A DNA stretch of 64,000 bases from Marinobacterium sp. Its GTDB lineage: Bacteria > Pseudomonadota > Gammaproteobacteria > Pseudomonadales > Balneatricaceae. Positions 17,872 through 29,013 of this stretch are shown here, piece by piece. Made by a program: the position numbers and the translations under genes. Position 1 is the first letter of the stretch. Each line of letters opens with the position of its first letter. The stretch is taken from positions 98,199 through 162,198 of the forward strand of contig JAUWAC010000005.1 in the NCBI GenBank assembly GCA_030602245.1, given 5' to 3'. The notes under the pieces are model-generated. The model searched no databases. It was not told where the DNA came from and saw only the letters and a list, made by a program, of their open reading frames with translations.

Positions 17872-18632
17872 TGTTCGGCGTGCTCGGTATTCTGTTGGCG
17901 CTGACTGCCCTGATCGGTGGCAATTACATCGGCGGCGGCGAACTGTCCGAACTCTATAACCCGACCGCCGCGCTGATCGTGGTCGGCGGCACGCTGGCGG
18001 CGGCGGTGATTCAGGCGCCGCGGGAGGATTTTACCCGTGCCTGGCAGCTGTTCGGCTGGGCATTCCGACCGGAGCCGCCGGACTTCAACCGGGGGCTGGA
18101 GGCGTTGCGCGAATGGTGCCTGCTGGCGCGGCGCAAAGGTCTGATTGCGCTGGAGCTTGAGGCGAGTCGTGAGCAGGACCCGTTTGTCGCCAGCGGTCTG
18201 CAGTTGCTGGCCGATGGCCGCCCGCCCGAAATGATTCGCTCGGTGCTGGAAGTGGAGTTGGTCGCACGTGAACAGCGGGATCTGCAGGCGGTTCGTGTCA
18301 TCGAGAGCCTGGGCGGCTATGCGCCGACGCTCGGTATTATCGGTACCGTGCTGGGGCTTATTCAGGTCATGGCCAACCTGAGCGATCCGCAAACGCTTGG
18401 TCAGGGCATCGCGACGGCGTTTGTCTCAACCATCTACGGCGTTGCCGCGGCCAACCTGCTGCTGATTCCGACGGCGAACAAGATCAAGCGTCTGGTTCAG
18501 GGACGTGCGCAGTACCACGAGATGCTGATGGAGGGGCTGGTCTATGTTGCCGAAGGGCAGAATCCGGAGGTGATTCGCCAGCGTCTGCACGGATATCTGG
18601 AGACGGGTCATGCCGCGGCGAAGACCCCCTGA
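17871..18632 (+). CDS. motC: Flagellar motor stator protein MotC (MotA family)
   Basis: Inner-membrane stator subunit of 253 residues with four helices (1-20, about 28-48, about 145-170, about 180-205) and a cytoplasmic loop with charged residues that contacts the rotor. The segment RVIESLGGYAPTLGIIGTVLGLIQVM is the family hallmark. In Pseudomonas, MotCD is a second stator set that supports swarming, and lies at this same place after cheB. The following motD overlaps its 3' end by 23 bases. Confidence 0.93.
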   Translation: MFGVLGILLALTALIGGNYIGGGELSELYNPTAALIVVGGTLAAAVIQAPREDFTRAWQLFGWAFRPEPPDFNRGLEALREWCLLARRKGLIALELEASREQDPFVASGLQLLADGRPPEMIRSVLEVELVAREQRDLQAVRVIESLGGYAPTLGIIGTVLGLIQVMANLSDPQTLGQGIATAFVSTIYGVAAANLLLIPTANKIKRLVQGRAQYHEMLMEGLVYVAEGQNPEVIRQRLHGYLETGHAAAKTP

Positions 18633-19524
18633 GCCGGATGCGCCGCTCGATCGCTGGGTGTTGTCCTGGGCTGACTTCCTGACGCTGCTGTTCGCACTGT
18701 TCGTAGTGCTGTATGCGATCTCCTCGATCAATGAAGAGAAATACAAATCGATGTCGGAGGCGCTGTCGCAGGTGTTTTCCGGCCCCGGCGGCCCAAAAGG
18801 CGCCAATCCCGCACTTGAAGGTGGCAGCGGTTTTCTCGAAGGGGGCGAGAGCCTGAGCGATGAGCCGGCGGTGCTGGTGGTGCCGGCGGATGTTGAGGAA
18901 ACGCAGCAGCTGCAAGGGCTGCGCGCGCAGTTTGAGACCGACTTCAGCGACCAGATTCAGGCCGGTGAGGTGGAAGTCAGCGGCACTGACCTCTGGTTCG
19001 CGATCGAGCTGCGCTCAAGCCTTCTGTTCGAGAGCGGGGGCGCGGTGCCGGCGATCGCTGCTGATGCGATTCTCGCGCAGGTTGCCGACCGGCTGAAAGG
19101 GCTGGATAACCCGATCCATGTCGAGGGGTTTACCGATAACGAGCCGATCGCCACCGAGCAGTATCCCTCCAACTGGGAGCTCTCAGCCGCGCGGGCAGCC
19201 GCCGTGGTACGCTTGCTGGCGATGAATGGTGTCGATCCGCGACGGATGGCGGCCGTGGGCTACGGCGAGTACCAGCCGGCCTACAGCAACCGCACGGCGG
19301 AGGGGCGTCGGCTGAACCGGCGCATCGTCATCGTCGTGTCGCGCGATGAAAAAGTGCGCCGGGCGGTCAGCGCTTTTGGCAGCGATCAGGTCAGTGAGGA
19401 TGCGGTTAACGCGATGCTGATCGAGCAGGGGCGGGAAGAGGACGCGCCGCCGACGCTGGAACAGGTTGAAACCGAGGATGGAATCCTGTTTCGACAGGCA
19501 AGGCCGGAACAACAACAGGAATAA
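18610..19524 (+). CDS. motD: Flagellar motor stator protein MotD (MotB family)
   Basis: Partner of MotC, 304 residues. One N-terminal helix holds the ion-carrying Asp (WADFLTLLFALFVVLYAISS); a plug/linker region and an OmpA-like peptidoglycan-binding domain follow (HVEGFTDNEPIATEQYPSNWELSAARAAAVVRLL; VDPRRMAAVGYGEYQP; GRRLNRRIVIVV). The ion used (H+ or Na+) cannot be told from sequence. Starts inside motC, so translational coupling is expected. Confidence 0.94.
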   Translation: MPRRRPPEPDAPLDRWVLSWADFLTLLFALFVVLYAISSINEEKYKSMSEALSQVFSGPGGPKGANPALEGGSGFLEGGESLSDEPAVLVVPADVEETQQLQGLRAQFETDFSDQIQAGEVEVSGTDLWFAIELRSSLLFESGGAVPAIAADAILAQVADRLKGLDNPIHVEGFTDNEPIATEQYPSNWELSAARAAAVVRLLAMNGVDPRRMAAVGYGEYQPAYSNRTAEGRRLNRRIVIVVSRDEKVRRAVSAFGSDQVSEDAVNAMLIEQGREEDAPPTLEQVETEDGILFRQARPEQQQE

Positions 19525-19527
19525 GCT

Positions 19528-20308
19528 ATGCAGGTGTGGGCAGTTGCTAACCAGAAAGGGGGCGTCGGGAAAACGACGACCGTCGTGACGCTGGCCGGCC
19601 TTCTGGCCGAGATCGGATACCGGGTATTGCTGGTCGATCTGGATCCGCACGGATCCCTGACCAGTTACTTCCGTTACGATCCCGACGAGCTTGAGCACAG
19701 TGTCTACGACCTGTTCGAGCAGCTGCAGATCGATGAGTCCCGCACCCGCAACCTGATCGTACACACGAGCCACGAGGGGATCGATCTGATGCCCGCCGCC
19801 ACCGCGCTGGCGACACTGGAACGCCGCGCCGTTGGCAAGGAAGGGATGGGGTTGCAGGTTGCCAAGGCGCTGGCGACTCAGAAGCGACACTATGATTACG
19901 TGCTGATCGACAGTCCGCCGGTGCTCGGTGTGCTGATGGTCAACGCGCTGGCTGCCTGTAGCCATCTGCTGGTGCCGGTGCAGACCGAGTTTCTGGCACT
20001 CAAGGGGTTGCAGCGGATGATCCGGACCATTGAGATGGTCAACCGGGCGCGGCGTAACAAGCTGGAATACACCATCATCCCGACCTTCTACGACCGCCGT
20101 ACTCAGGCCTCCGTCAGCAGCCTGCGCGAACTGCATCACCTCTATGGCGAGCGCATCTCCAATGCGGTCGTGCCGGTGGATACCAAGTTCCGCAACGCCA
20201 GCCTCAAGGGGTTGGTGCCCTCGTCACTGGACGCCGGTAGCCGGGGCGTGCACGCCTATGCCAAACTGCTGCGAAATCTGCTCGAGCGGCGCAGACAGGG
20301 TAAAGTCG

Positions 20309-20316
<8 letters not shown>
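19528..20316 (+). CDS. parC: ParA-family ATPase ParC (polar placement of chemotaxis arrays)
   Basis: Soj/ParA-like ATPase of 262 residues with the deviant Walker A motif [11 protein letters not shown] (residues 7-17) and [11 protein letters not shown] as Walker B. In Vibrio, ParC positions chemotaxis arrays at the pole together with ParP; the Pseudomonas counterpart is at the same place (PA1462). No parB is present, so chromosome partition is unlikely. Four bases after motD, and overlapped by the next gene. Confidence 0.88.
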
Positions 20317-21216
<900 letters not shown>

Positions 21217-21220
<4 letters not shown>

Positions 21221-21636
21221 CAGAGCTGACCCTGACCCAGATAACCCTGCTGATTCTGACGCTGGTGGCGATCAGCTGTGCCGCCCTGTGCGGCTATCTG
21301 TTCGTGCGTGTCAAACGCCAGGAACGGCGCCACCAGGCGTTGATCAATGTGCTGCGCAACGAGATCCGGGCGATGACGAACGGCTCCATCGGCATGGGCA
21401 ACCGGCTGCTAGCGATCGAGCACAAGCTCAATATCACGGTGGAAAAACAGCAGGAGCTGGAGAACCGTGACCCGGGCGTGCTGGCCTACAATCAGGCGGC
21501 ACGCCTGATGGAGATGGGCGCCGATGTCGACGATCTGGTGCGCAGTTGCGGTATCGGTCGGCCGGAAGCGGAGCTGATGGCACTGCTGCACCGCGAGCTT
21601 CACGCCGGCCCGGAGTCTCTGCCCCGGCGTCACTGA
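21217..21636 (+). CDS. DUF2802 membrane-anchored protein of the chemotaxis cluster
   Basis: 139 residues with one N-terminal helix ([22 protein letters not shown]), a coiled coil (about 30-85) and a C-terminal helix-turn-helix-like piece ([35 protein letters not shown]). The family sits at the end of polar flagellar/chemotaxis clusters (PA1465 in Pseudomonas, after cheW). Role unknown; polar anchoring is a guess. GTG start overlaps the parP stop. Its 3' end overlaps the convergent flhB-like gene by 7 bases. Confidence 0.85.
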
Positions 21637-21953
21637 GTCGGTGCTTGCAGCGCCGACTTCAGCTTCTCCTCCACCTCGTTTTTGGGCTTCAGGCCGTAGG
21701 CAAACGCAATCACTTCGGCGATGGCGCGATAGAGCGATTCGGGAATTTCATCACCCAGCTCAAGCCGGATCAGCACCTCAAGCAGTTCCGGGCTTTCGTA
21801 CACATGCACGTTGTGCTCGCGCGCCAGTGCGAGGATCTGCTCGGCAATCAGTCCTTCGCCCTTGGCGGTGACGCGCGGCGCCTGTCCTGTTTCAGGGTCG
21901 TACTGGAGCGCGACCGCGCGACTGCGCAGCTCCGGGCTGTTGTCATCACTCAT
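21630..21953 (-). CDS. FlhB C-terminal-domain protein (FlhX/EscU-YscU-HrcU-like switch)
   Basis: 107 residues that correspond only to the cytoplasmic switch domain of FlhB. It keeps RAVALQYDPETGQAPRVTAKGEGLIAE but has no NPTH autocleavage motif and no membrane part. Short FlhB-C homologues (FlhX in Pseudomonas putida and others) lie next to fliK, as here, and can partly substitute for the cleaved FlhB fragment. A role in export switching or substrate docking is likely (inference). Start ATG overlaps the fliK stop (ATGA). Confidence 0.82.
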   Translation of the reverse strand: MSDDNSPELRSRAVALQYDPETGQAPRVTAKGEGLIAEQILALAREHNVHVYESPELLEVLIRLELGDEIPESLYRAIAEVIAFAYGLKPKNEVEEKLKSALQAPTQ

Positions 21954-24040
21954 GTGTGCAGATCCACCAGACGTCGTGACATGGCCGGCTGTTCCTCTCG
22001 CGGCGGCCGTCCCTGTTGGACATGCAGCGCCTCGATCTGAAAGCCACTGTGACGCAGCTGTGCTTCGAAGTCCGGCAGACGCTGCCGGATACGCTGTGTT
22101 GTTTCACCCTGCTCGGCCCAGAAGCGGGCGCTGAGCTGCCACTCCTGCAACAGGCTGATGCGCGCGTCTATGGCGCCGATCGGCTCGATGTCGAAATGCA
22201 GGTTGATCGACCACTCCGATACCAGCCGATCCTGGTCGTCCCGGCGCCGGTGCTGGTTGATGCGGATCTCCGTGTTCTCGAGTCGCTGTTCATCCAGCCG
22301 GATCGGCAGATCCAAGCGGTACTGGCGCTCGATGCCGCCGTCGGGCTGGTCCTGCCAGCGCTGCAGACTGGACGCCTGATTGACGGCGGCACGCGCCTTC
22401 AGTCCCTGCAGCAGAGTCTGGACGCGTTCGCGCGCGTCGCCCGGCAGTTGCTCGGCCAGCTGGCCGAGGCGCGCCAGCGGCTCCTGCAGCGACGCCTGCG
22501 GCTGACCGCCTGAGGCCGGGCGCATCATGCCGCTGGCCTGCAGCTGGTTTTGCAGTGCCTGTCGCGTGCTGCCGGCATCCGGTTTTGCCGGCACGCTGAA
22601 CAGGCTCAGCATCGACTTGACCACCTGGCCGATCGCGTCGCCCTGTCGGGTGCTGTTGCCCAGCTGGCGTAACTGGTTCAGCGCGTCTGCCATCGGTATC
22701 TGCTGGGGCAGGGTTTCGCGCAGTACCTGTTGTAACCCCTCCTGCAACCGCGCCTGACCGGCCGGGCTGACCTGCGGAGGCTGGGCCTGAAGCTGGACGT
22801 TATTCTGGTCGGTGCGGGTCAGCTGTACCGCCAGCCCCGCCTGCAGCGGACGCTGTGACAGCAGCTCGATGCGCTGGCCGTTGACGGCGATCTGAACCGG
22901 CTGCGGACCGCGTGGTGCGGTGGCTGATGTCGGTGCAGGGCTGGCTGTTGGCGTGGGCGTTGTCGTATTGGCGCTGACAGGCGCTTGCCCGCGACTGCTC
23001 CCCGCGCCGGACGTCGCCGGAGGCGCCGCTGTCGATGGTGTGGCGGGTGGTGTGGCGGGTGGTGCCGTGATGTTGTTCGTTGCAGCCGCGGCCGGTGTCG
23101 GTGACGCCGGTTGGGGCGTGCCTGCCATCGGTCCCGCCGGGGTGCTGGCCGCCGCAGAGGCGCCCGCACCGGCGGCGCGTGCCGTCGTTGCGGCAGGCTG
23201 CGTAGTGGCTGTGGGTGCCGTGCTGCCCTGTGTTGTGGCAGCAACAGAGCTGCCGCTGGCGGCGCCGGTCTGAGCACGGGCGCTGGTGCTGCTGGTGGCC
23301 GCGGGCGTGGATGTCGGTTGGCCTTGCGTGGGTGGCGGTGCGGCGCCGGTCTGGCGCGTTACGCCCGCAGCCGATGCGGCCTGAGTCGCGGCAGGGGGGC
23401 TGGTGCTCGTCGGCGGTGATGGCGAAGCGGAAGACCCGGTCGCCGCCTGCGCTGGCGCGGCTGTCGTCGCGGGAGCCGTGGTAGCAACAGCCGAGGGTGA
23501 CGCTGCGTGCGCGCCGCTGCTGGCCGTCGGTGCCGGGGACTGTGCCGCGGTTGACGACGCCGGGATGACGTTGGGTAGCACCCGTCCCGCCTGCGGTTGA
23601 TTCAGTGGCAGCGTGCGCGCCAGCAGTTCGCCCTGCGGGCTGTTGGTCGGGATCTGCAGCGTCAGCCCGGAGCTGTTGCGCGCGCCGGTTGCCGGCGCGT
23701 TGGGCACGGGCTGGCGCGCGCCACTCTCGGCGCTGCCTGCCGCATTGCCCGGGCGCTGGGTGTTCGGGTTCAGCGTCAGTTCCAGACCCCCGTTGCTGCC
23801 ACGGGCGAGACTGATCTGGGCGCCGGTACTGAGCGGGCGCGATGTAATCAGTTCCATCAATTGATTCTGTACCTCAACCTTGAGGCGAAACAGGTTCGGT
23901 CGGCTCGGGTCGAGCGTTACCTCGCGTACGCTGCCGCTGAGCGTCTGGCCGGCATTGAGCTGGGCACGCAGGTCTGCCGGCCTGGCATCGCCGGTGCTGC
24001 TCAGTGGCTGCAGGGACTGGATCGGTAACGTGAGTGCCAA
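21950..24040 (-). CDS. fliK: Flagellar hook-length control protein FliK
   Basis: Secreted molecular ruler that ends hook growth and switches export. About 696 residues: N-terminal region, a very long Ala/Thr/Pro/Ser-rich disordered middle (about 110-400), and the FliK C-terminal domain (RYRLDLPIRLDEQRLENTEIRI; WSINLHFDIEPIGAIDARISL). The start is uncertain: TTG at 24040 with AGGAG 10 bases upstream seems best, giving MALTLPIQSLQPL; a TTG at 24121 would add 27 residues but has no ribosome site. Followed by the flhB-C gene in a two-gene operon convergent with the chemotaxis cluster. The low-complexity middle makes length hard to compare. Confidence 0.85.
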   Translation of the reverse strand: MALTLPIQSLQPLSSTGDARPADLRAQLNAGQTLSGSVREVTLDPSRPNLFRLKVEVQNQLMELITSRPLSTGAQISLARGSNGGLELTLNPNTQRPGNAAGSAESGARQPVPNAPATGARNSSGLTLQIPTNSPQGELLARTLPLNQPQAGRVLPNVIPASSTAAQSPAPTASSGAHAASPSAVATTAPATTAAPAQAATGSSASPSPPTSTSPPAATQAASAAGVTRQTGAAPPPTQGQPTSTPAATSSTSARAQTGAASGSSVAATTQGSTAPTATTQPAATTARAAGAGASAAASTPAGPMAGTPQPASPTPAAAATNNITAPPATPPATPSTAAPPATSGAGSSRGQAPVSANTTTPTPTASPAPTSATAPRGPQPVQIAVNGQRIELLSQRPLQAGLAVQLTRTDQNNVQLQAQPPQVSPAGQARLQEGLQQVLRETLPQQIPMADALNQLRQLGNSTRQGDAIGQVVKSMLSLFSVPAKPDAGSTRQALQNQLQASGMMRPASGGQPQASLQEPLARLGQLAEQLPGDARERVQTLLQGLKARAAVNQASSLQRWQDQPDGGIERQYRLDLPIRLDEQRLENTEIRINQHRRRDDQDRLVSEWSINLHFDIEPIGAIDARISLLQEWQLSARFWAEQGETTQRIRQRLPDFEAQLRHSGFQIEALHVQQGRPPREEQPAMSRRLVDLHT

Positions 24041-24137
24041 GGCGACGCTGCTCCTGTCGGGTGCTACGGCCGGGATATGGGGCGGTGGTAGCACGGATCT
24101 GCGACTAATGACCGCGCTCAAGCAGACGTTGATGAGC

Positions 24138-24167
24138 CTGACGCCGCGAGGTCATTCTGTTTATAAT
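24138..24167 (+). promoter_or_regulatory. Sigma-70 promoter of the ccm operon
   Basis: CTGACG (24138-24143), 18 bases, then a perfect TATAAT (24162-24167). Transcription would start near 24174, about 60 bases before the ccmA start. It faces away from fliK, fitting a divergent promoter region. Confidence 0.55.
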
Positions 24168-24234
24168 GGCGCGTTTGAAAACAGTCGGCCAGAGTTGGCG
24201 CAACTGTAGTGTGACGCGGGTAGGGAGTCGCTGT

Positions 24235-24870
24235 TTGTCCGGGGCGTTGTTGAAAGTCGAGAACCTGTTCTGCGAGCGTGACGACCGCGTGCTGTTCGAT
24301 GGCCTGTCGTTCGAGGTCGGCAGCGGCGAGGTGGTGCAGATCGAGGGCGCCAACGGCAGTGGCAAGACCACCCTGTTGCGCATTCTCAGTGGCCTGTCGC
24401 GCAATTACGAAGGCGACCTCTACTGGCGTGGTGAGCCGCTGGCGGCGGTGCGGGAGCAGTTTCACCGCGAGCTGCTGTATTTTGGCCACCAGCCCGGCGT
24501 CAAGGCATTGCTGACACCGGAAGAAAACCTGCGCTGGTACTGTGCGCTGCACCCTTCGCTGGATCCGGCGCGGGTGATGGAAGCGCTGGAACAGGTCGGC
24601 CTGCGCGGTTTCGAGGATGTGCCCTGTCACATGCTGTCGGCCGGTCAGCACCGCCGGGTGTCGCTGGCGCGCCTCTACCTCAGTGATGCCCCCCTGTGGA
24701 TACTCGATGAGCCGTTCACGGCAATCGACAAGCGCGGCGTGGCGGCCAAGGAGGCATTGATCGGGCGCCATATTGCACGCGGCGGCAGTGTCGTGCTGAC
24801 CACGCATCAGGACCTGCAAAGTCTCGGTGCCGTGCGCGCGATCAATCTCGACCAGCAGAGTGGAACTTGA
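24235..24870 (+). CDS. ccmA: Heme export ATP-binding protein CcmA
   Basis: ATPase of the CcmAB(CD) complex that releases holo-CcmE for cytochrome c maturation. About 211 residues with Walker [10 protein letters not shown], signature [14 protein letters not shown] and Walker [13 protein letters not shown]. The best start is TTG at 24235 (TAGGGAG 7 bases upstream), giving the usual CcmA length; an ATG at 24166 overlaps the -10 box and must be wrong. First gene of ccmABCDEFGHI; its stop overlaps ccmB. Confidence 0.93.
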   Translation: MSGALLKVENLFCERDDRVLFDGLSFEVGSGEVVQIEGANGSGKTTLLRILSGLSRNYEGDLYWRGEPLAAVREQFHRELLYFGHQPGVKALLTPEENLRWYCALHPSLDPARVMEALEQVGLRGFEDVPCHMLSAGQHRRVSLARLYLSDAPLWILDEPFTAIDKRGVAAKEALIGRHIARGGSVVLTTHQDLQSLGAVRAINLDQQSGT

Positions 24871-25601
24871 TGGCCGATCTGAGTACTAACCCCGCAACTG
24901 ACAGCCGGATGGAACACCGGACGCTCGGCGCCGGTGGCCTGTTTGTGGCCGCGCTCAAGCGCGATCTGATGCTGTCGCTGCGGCGTAAGAGTGAGCTGGT
25001 GAACCCGCTGATCTTCTTCCTGATGGTGATCACGCTGTTCCCGCTCGGCGTCAGCCCCGAGCCTGGTTTTCTGGCCGAACTTGCGCCCGGTGTGCTCTGG
25101 GTCGCGGCGCTGCTGGCGACACTGCTGTCGATGGACAGCCTGTTTCGCACCGATTTTGATGACGGCTCACTTGAACAGCTGCTGCTCAGTCCGCAGCCGC
25201 TGTTCGTCGTCGTGCTGGCCAAGGTGCTGGCGCACTGGATGCTGACCGGTCTTGCGTTGACGCTGGTGGCACCGGTGATTGCGGTGATGCTGTTTTTACC
25301 CGCTGAGGGGATGCTGGGGCTGATGCTGAGTCTGCTGCTCGGCACCCCGACGCTGAGTCTGGTTGGCGCCATCGGCGCGGCGCTGACAGTGGGGCTGCGC
25401 AAGGGCGGCGTGCTGATCTCGCTGCTGGTGTTGCCGCTGTATATCCCGGTGCTGATCTTCGGCACCGGTGCCGTGCAGGCGGCGGTGACCGGGCTGCCGC
25501 TGGGGGGCTATCTGGCGCTGCTGGGCGCGCTGCTGGCACTGGGCGTGACGCTGGCGCCGCTGGCGATCAGCGCGGCATTACGGATTTCGGTAAGTGGTTG
25601 A
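24870..25601 (+). CDS. ccmB: Heme exporter membrane protein CcmB
   Basis: Integral membrane partner of CcmA, 243 residues with six helices. [26 protein letters not shown] and the [16 protein letters not shown] loop are family hallmarks. The N-terminus is about 20 residues longer than usual ([17 protein letters not shown]); an internal ATG at residue 15 is an alternative start. Overlaps ccmA and lies just before ccmC. Confidence 0.93.
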   Translation: MADLSTNPATDSRMEHRTLGAGGLFVAALKRDLMLSLRRKSELVNPLIFFLMVITLFPLGVSPEPGFLAELAPGVLWVAALLATLLSMDSLFRTDFDDGSLEQLLLSPQPLFVVVLAKVLAHWMLTGLALTLVAPVIAVMLFLPAEGMLGLMLSLLLGTPTLSLVGAIGAALTVGLRKGGVLISLLVLPLYIPVLIFGTGAVQAAVTGLPLGGYLALLGALLALGVTLAPLAISAALRISVSG

Positions 25602-25611
25602 GTGGACAGGT

Positions 25612-26382
25612 ATGGCTGAAAGGAAAGCATCCGAGAGGAAATGGTTGCCGCGCTGGTTCTACCAGCTGGCGTCTCCGCGCTGGTGCTACCAGATTACCGG
25701 CAGGCTGTTGCCGGGATTCTCGATCGTCGCACTGTTACTGCTGCTCGGTGGCACCGTCTGGGCGCTGGCGTTTGCGCCGGCGGATTACCAGCAGGGCAAC
25801 AGTTTCCGCATCATCTATCTGCATGTGCCGTCGGCCATCCTGGCCCAGTCCTGCTACATGCTGATGGCGGTGGCCGGTGCCATCGGTCTGATCTGGAAGA
25901 TGAAAGTGGCCGATATGGTGGCCAAGTCCTGTGCACCGATCGGTGCCACCATGGCCGTACTGGCGCTGCTGACCGGTGCCATCTGGGGCAAACCCACCTG
26001 GGGCTCCTGGTGGGTATGGGATGCGCGCCTGACCTCGATGCTGATTCTGTTTTTCCTCTATCTCGGCGTCATGGCACTGAACTCCGCCATCGAGAGTGAG
26101 TCTACCGCTGCACAGGCGAGCGCCGTGCTGGCGCTGGTGGGACTGGTGAACATCCCGATCATCAAATATTCCGTTGAATGGTGGAATACGCTGCATCAGC
26201 CGGCCACCTTCAAACTGACCGAGAAACCGGCGATGCCGGCGGAGATGTGGCTGCCGCTGCTGGTGATGGTGATCGGCTTCTACTGCTTTTTCGCCGTGTC
26301 GCTGATGATGCGGCTGCGCAACGAGATTCTGCGCCGCGAACGCCGCAGCGGCTGGGTGCGGGATCTGCTGCTGTCCAAGTGA
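25612..26382 (+). CDS. ccmC: Heme transporter/handler CcmC
   Basis: Six-helix inner-membrane protein that presents heme to CcmE. 256 residues with the tryptophan-rich WWD periplasmic motif ([22 protein letters not shown]) and flanking conserved His residues ([18 protein letters not shown]). Start ATG 25612; an upstream GTG at 25594 overlaps ccmB and is less likely. In operon with ccmD after 7 bases. Confidence 0.94.
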   Translation: MAERKASERKWLPRWFYQLASPRWCYQITGRLLPGFSIVALLLLLGGTVWALAFAPADYQQGNSFRIIYLHVPSAILAQSCYMLMAVAGAIGLIWKMKVADMVAKSCAPIGATMAVLALLTGAIWGKPTWGSWWVWDARLTSMLILFFLYLGVMALNSAIESESTAAQASAVLALVGLVNIPIIKYSVEWWNTLHQPATFKLTEKPAMPAEMWLPLLVMVIGFYCFFAVSLMMRLRNEILRRERRSGWVRDLLLSK

Positions 26383-26389
26383 GGTGGAT

Positions 26390-26566
26390 GTGAGCTTCGA
26401 CTCCTTTTCCGAATTTCTGTCGATGGGTGGGCACGGGCTCTACGTCTGGCTCAGCTACGCCCTCGGCCTGATGCTGATTCTTATCAACCTGGTCGGACCG
26501 CTGCGTGCGGGCAAACGCCTGCAGGCGCAACTGACCCGTCGCCTACTGAGGGAGAAAAACCGCTGA
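26390..26566 (+). CDS. ccmD: Heme exporter protein CcmD
   Basis: Small protein of 58 residues with one membrane helix ([20 protein letters not shown]) and a basic C-terminal tail, typical of CcmD, which joins CcmC-heme-CcmE to CcmAB. GTG start at 26390 has GAGG 5 bases upstream; a second GTG at 26384 is possible. The conserved GHGLYVW segment supports the call. Confidence 0.88.
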   Translation: MSFDSFSEFLSMGGHGLYVWLSYALGLMLILINLVGPLRAGKRLQAQLTRRLLREKNR

Positions 26567-27027
26567 TGAATCCGAAACGCAGGCAGCGACTCTTCATCGT
26601 GCTGTTTATCGTCGTCGGTGTTGGCATCGCTGTCGGCCTGACGCTGTTCGCACTGAACCAGAACATCAATCTGTTCTATTCCCCGACGCAGATCGCCCAG
26701 GGCGAAGCGCCGGAGGGACGCCGTATCCGTGCCGGTGGCATGGTCGTCGATGGCAGCGTGATCCGGTCACAGGAGTCGCTCGAGGTCAGTTTCGAGATCA
26801 CCGACTACGAAAATACCGTTCGAGTCGAATACGCGGGAATTCTGCCGGACCTGTTCCGCGAGGGGCAGGGTATCGTTGCCCAGGGCGAACTCGACAGCCG
26901 CGGTGTGCTGAAGGCCGTCGAGGTACTGGCCAAGCATGACGAGAACTACATGCCGCCGGAGGTCGCCGAAGCGCTGGAAAAGGCCGGCAAGATGCCCAGA
27001 CCCGCGGGACAGGAGTTCAATAAATGA
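26566..27027 (+). CDS. ccmE: Periplasmic heme chaperone CcmE
   Basis: Membrane-anchored heme chaperone of 153 residues: one N-terminal helix ([21 protein letters not shown]) and a periplasmic OB-fold. Heme-binding H124 lies in [13 protein letters not shown], with Y128 of the HxxxY motif present. Start overlaps the ccmD stop and its end overlaps ccmF (ATGA). Confidence 0.95.
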   Translation: MNPKRRQRLFIVLFIVVGVGIAVGLTLFALNQNINLFYSPTQIAQGEAPEGRRIRAGGMVVDGSVIRSQESLEVSFEITDYENTVRVEYAGILPDLFREGQGIVAQGELDSRGVLKAVEVLAKHDENYMPPEVAEALEKAGKMPRPAGQEFNK

Positions 27028-28985
27028 TCCCCGAGCTTGGCGAATACGCACTGATACTGTCGCTGTGTCTGTCGGTTCTGCTGGCGATCGTGCCGCTGGT
27101 GGGGGCCACGACCGGCAATGCGCTCTGGTGTAGTTATGCCCGCCCGCTGGCGAGCGCGATTTTCGCGTTTGTCCTGTTCAGCTTTCTCTGCCTGAGCTGG
27201 GCGTTTCTGCACAACGACTTTTCCGTCGCCTACGTGGCCAACAACTCCAATACGGCGCTGCCCTGGTACTACCGGCTCAGTGCGGTATGGGGCGGGCATG
27301 AGGGCTCGCTGCTGCTGTGGCTGCTGATTCTGGCCGGCTGGATCGTCGCGGTGGCGGTCAAGAGCCGCAACCTGCCGCAGGACATTCTGGCGCGGGTGCT
27401 GGCGGTGATGGGTATGATCAGCACCGGCTTCCTGATGTTTGTGCTGTTTACGTCGAGCCCGTTCGAGCGCTACCTGCCGCAGGTGCCGCAGGAAGGGGCC
27501 GACCTGAACCCGCTGCTGCAGGATTTCGGTCTCATCGTGCATCCACCGATGCTGTACATGGGCTATGTCGGCTTTTCGGTGGCGTTCGCGTTTGCGATCG
27601 CGGCCCTGCTCAGCGGCCGGCTTGATGCGGCCTGGGCGCGCTGGTCGCGGCCCTGGACCAACATCGCCTGGGCGTTCCTGACCCTGGGGATCGCGCTGGG
27701 CAGCTGGTGGGCCTACTACGAGCTTGGCTGGGGCGGCTGGTGGTTCTGGGATCCGGTCGAAAACGCCTCGCTGATGCCGTGGCTGATCGGTACCGCACTG
27801 GTACACAGCCTCGCGGTGACCGAAAAACGCGGCGTGTTCAAGAGCTGGACCGTACTGCTGGCGATCTTCGCGTTCTCGCTCAGCCTGCTGGGAACTTTCC
27901 TTGTCCGTTCCGGCGTGCTGACCTCGGTGCATGCGTTCGCGTCCGATCCGGAACGTGGCTTCTTCATCCTCGTGCTGCTGGCACTGAGTATCGGCGGCTC
28001 GCTGCTGCTGTACGCGATCAAGGCCTCGCACGTGAAGAGTGAGTCCAGCTTCAGCCTGCTGTCGCGTGAGAGCTTCCTGTTGATCAACAACGTGCTGCTG
28101 ACGGTCATCTGCGCCACGGTGCTGCTGGGCACACTCTATCCGCTGCTGATCGACGCGCTGAACCTGGGAAAGCTGTCGGTCGGACCGCCGTACTTCAATG
28201 CGCTGTTTGTCCCGCTGAGCGCGCTGCTGGCGCTCAGTCTCGGTGTCGGCACGCTCGTGCGCTGGAAGCAGACCAGCGCCACCCTGTTGCTCAGCCAGCT
28301 TTGGCTGCCGGCGCTGGCGGCCCTGCTTGCCGGTGGCGTGACGCTGGCGCTGCTGCCGCAGTGGCCCGGTATCTGGGCGGCGATCGGTCTGCTGCTGGCC
28401 TGGTGGGTAGTGTTCGCCGGCCTGCGTGACCTGTTCAACCGTGTGCGTCACAAGCGCCAGCCGCTGGCGGCGATGTTCCAGCAGTCGCGGGCCTACTACG
28501 GCATGGTGCTGGCGCATGTCGGTGTTGCCGTGCTGGCGGTCGGCATCGCGCTGGTATCGACGTTCAGTGAGCAGAGCGACCTGCGCATGGAGCCGGGTGA
28601 CAGCCGTACCTTCGGTGGTTACGAGTTCGTCTTCGACGGTATTCGCAAGGTTGATGGTCCCAACTTCCACTCCGATACCGGTGTCATCCGCGTGCTGCGT
28701 GACGGTGAACTCTATACCGAAATGTATCCGGAGAAGCGGCTCTACAACGCCCGAGGCATGGTGATGACCGAAGCGGCGATCGATCCGGGCCTGTTCCGCG
28801 ATCTGTACGTGGCGCTGGGCGAGCCGCTGGGCGGCGATGCCTGGGCGGTGCGCGTGCAGTACAAGCCGTTTGTGCGCTGGCTCTGGCTGGGTGGTCTGCT
28901 GATGACCGTTGGGGGCATTCTGGCGGCGACCGATCCGCGCTACCGCCGGCAGGCGAAGCGTGAAACGGCATCGGCCGCGGCCTGA
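27024..28985 (+). CDS. ccmF: Cytochrome c heme lyase subunit CcmF
   Basis: Large inner-membrane protein of 653 residues, about 15 helices, that with CcmH and CcmI attaches heme to apocytochrome c. The WWD domain is [20 protein letters not shown], and the conserved histidines lie in [12 protein letters not shown] and [12 protein letters not shown]. Full length for the family. Overlaps ccmE by 4 bases, 28 bases before ccmG. Confidence 0.96.
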   Translation: MIPELGEYALILSLCLSVLLAIVPLVGATTGNALWCSYARPLASAIFAFVLFSFLCLSWAFLHNDFSVAYVANNSNTALPWYYRLSAVWGGHEGSLLLWLLILAGWIVAVAVKSRNLPQDILARVLAVMGMISTGFLMFVLFTSSPFERYLPQVPQEGADLNPLLQDFGLIVHPPMLYMGYVGFSVAFAFAIAALLSGRLDAAWARWSRPWTNIAWAFLTLGIALGSWWAYYELGWGGWWFWDPVENASLMPWLIGTALVHSLAVTEKRGVFKSWTVLLAIFAFSLSLLGTFLVRSGVLTSVHAFASDPERGFFILVLLALSIGGSLLLYAIKASHVKSESSFSLLSRESFLLINNVLLTVICATVLLGTLYPLLIDALNLGKLSVGPPYFNALFVPLSALLALSLGVGTLVRWKQTSATLLLSQLWLPALAALLAGGVTLALLPQWPGIWAAIGLLLAWWVVFAGLRDLFNRVRHKRQPLAAMFQQSRAYYGMVLAHVGVAVLAVGIALVSTFSEQSDLRMEPGDSRTFGGYEFVFDGIRKVDGPNFHSDTGVIRVLRDGELYTEMYPEKRLYNARGMVMTEAAIDPGLFRDLYVALGEPLGGDAWAVRVQYKPFVRWLWLGGLLMTVGGILAATDPRYRRQAKRETASAAA

Positions 28986-29013
28986 ACAGAATCTGGTTGA
29001 AGGATAGAGAGCA

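Noticed and set aside
24166..24234. Longer ccmA beginning at ATG 24166
   Set aside because: That ATG overlaps the TATAAT box, and the added residues do not resemble CcmA.
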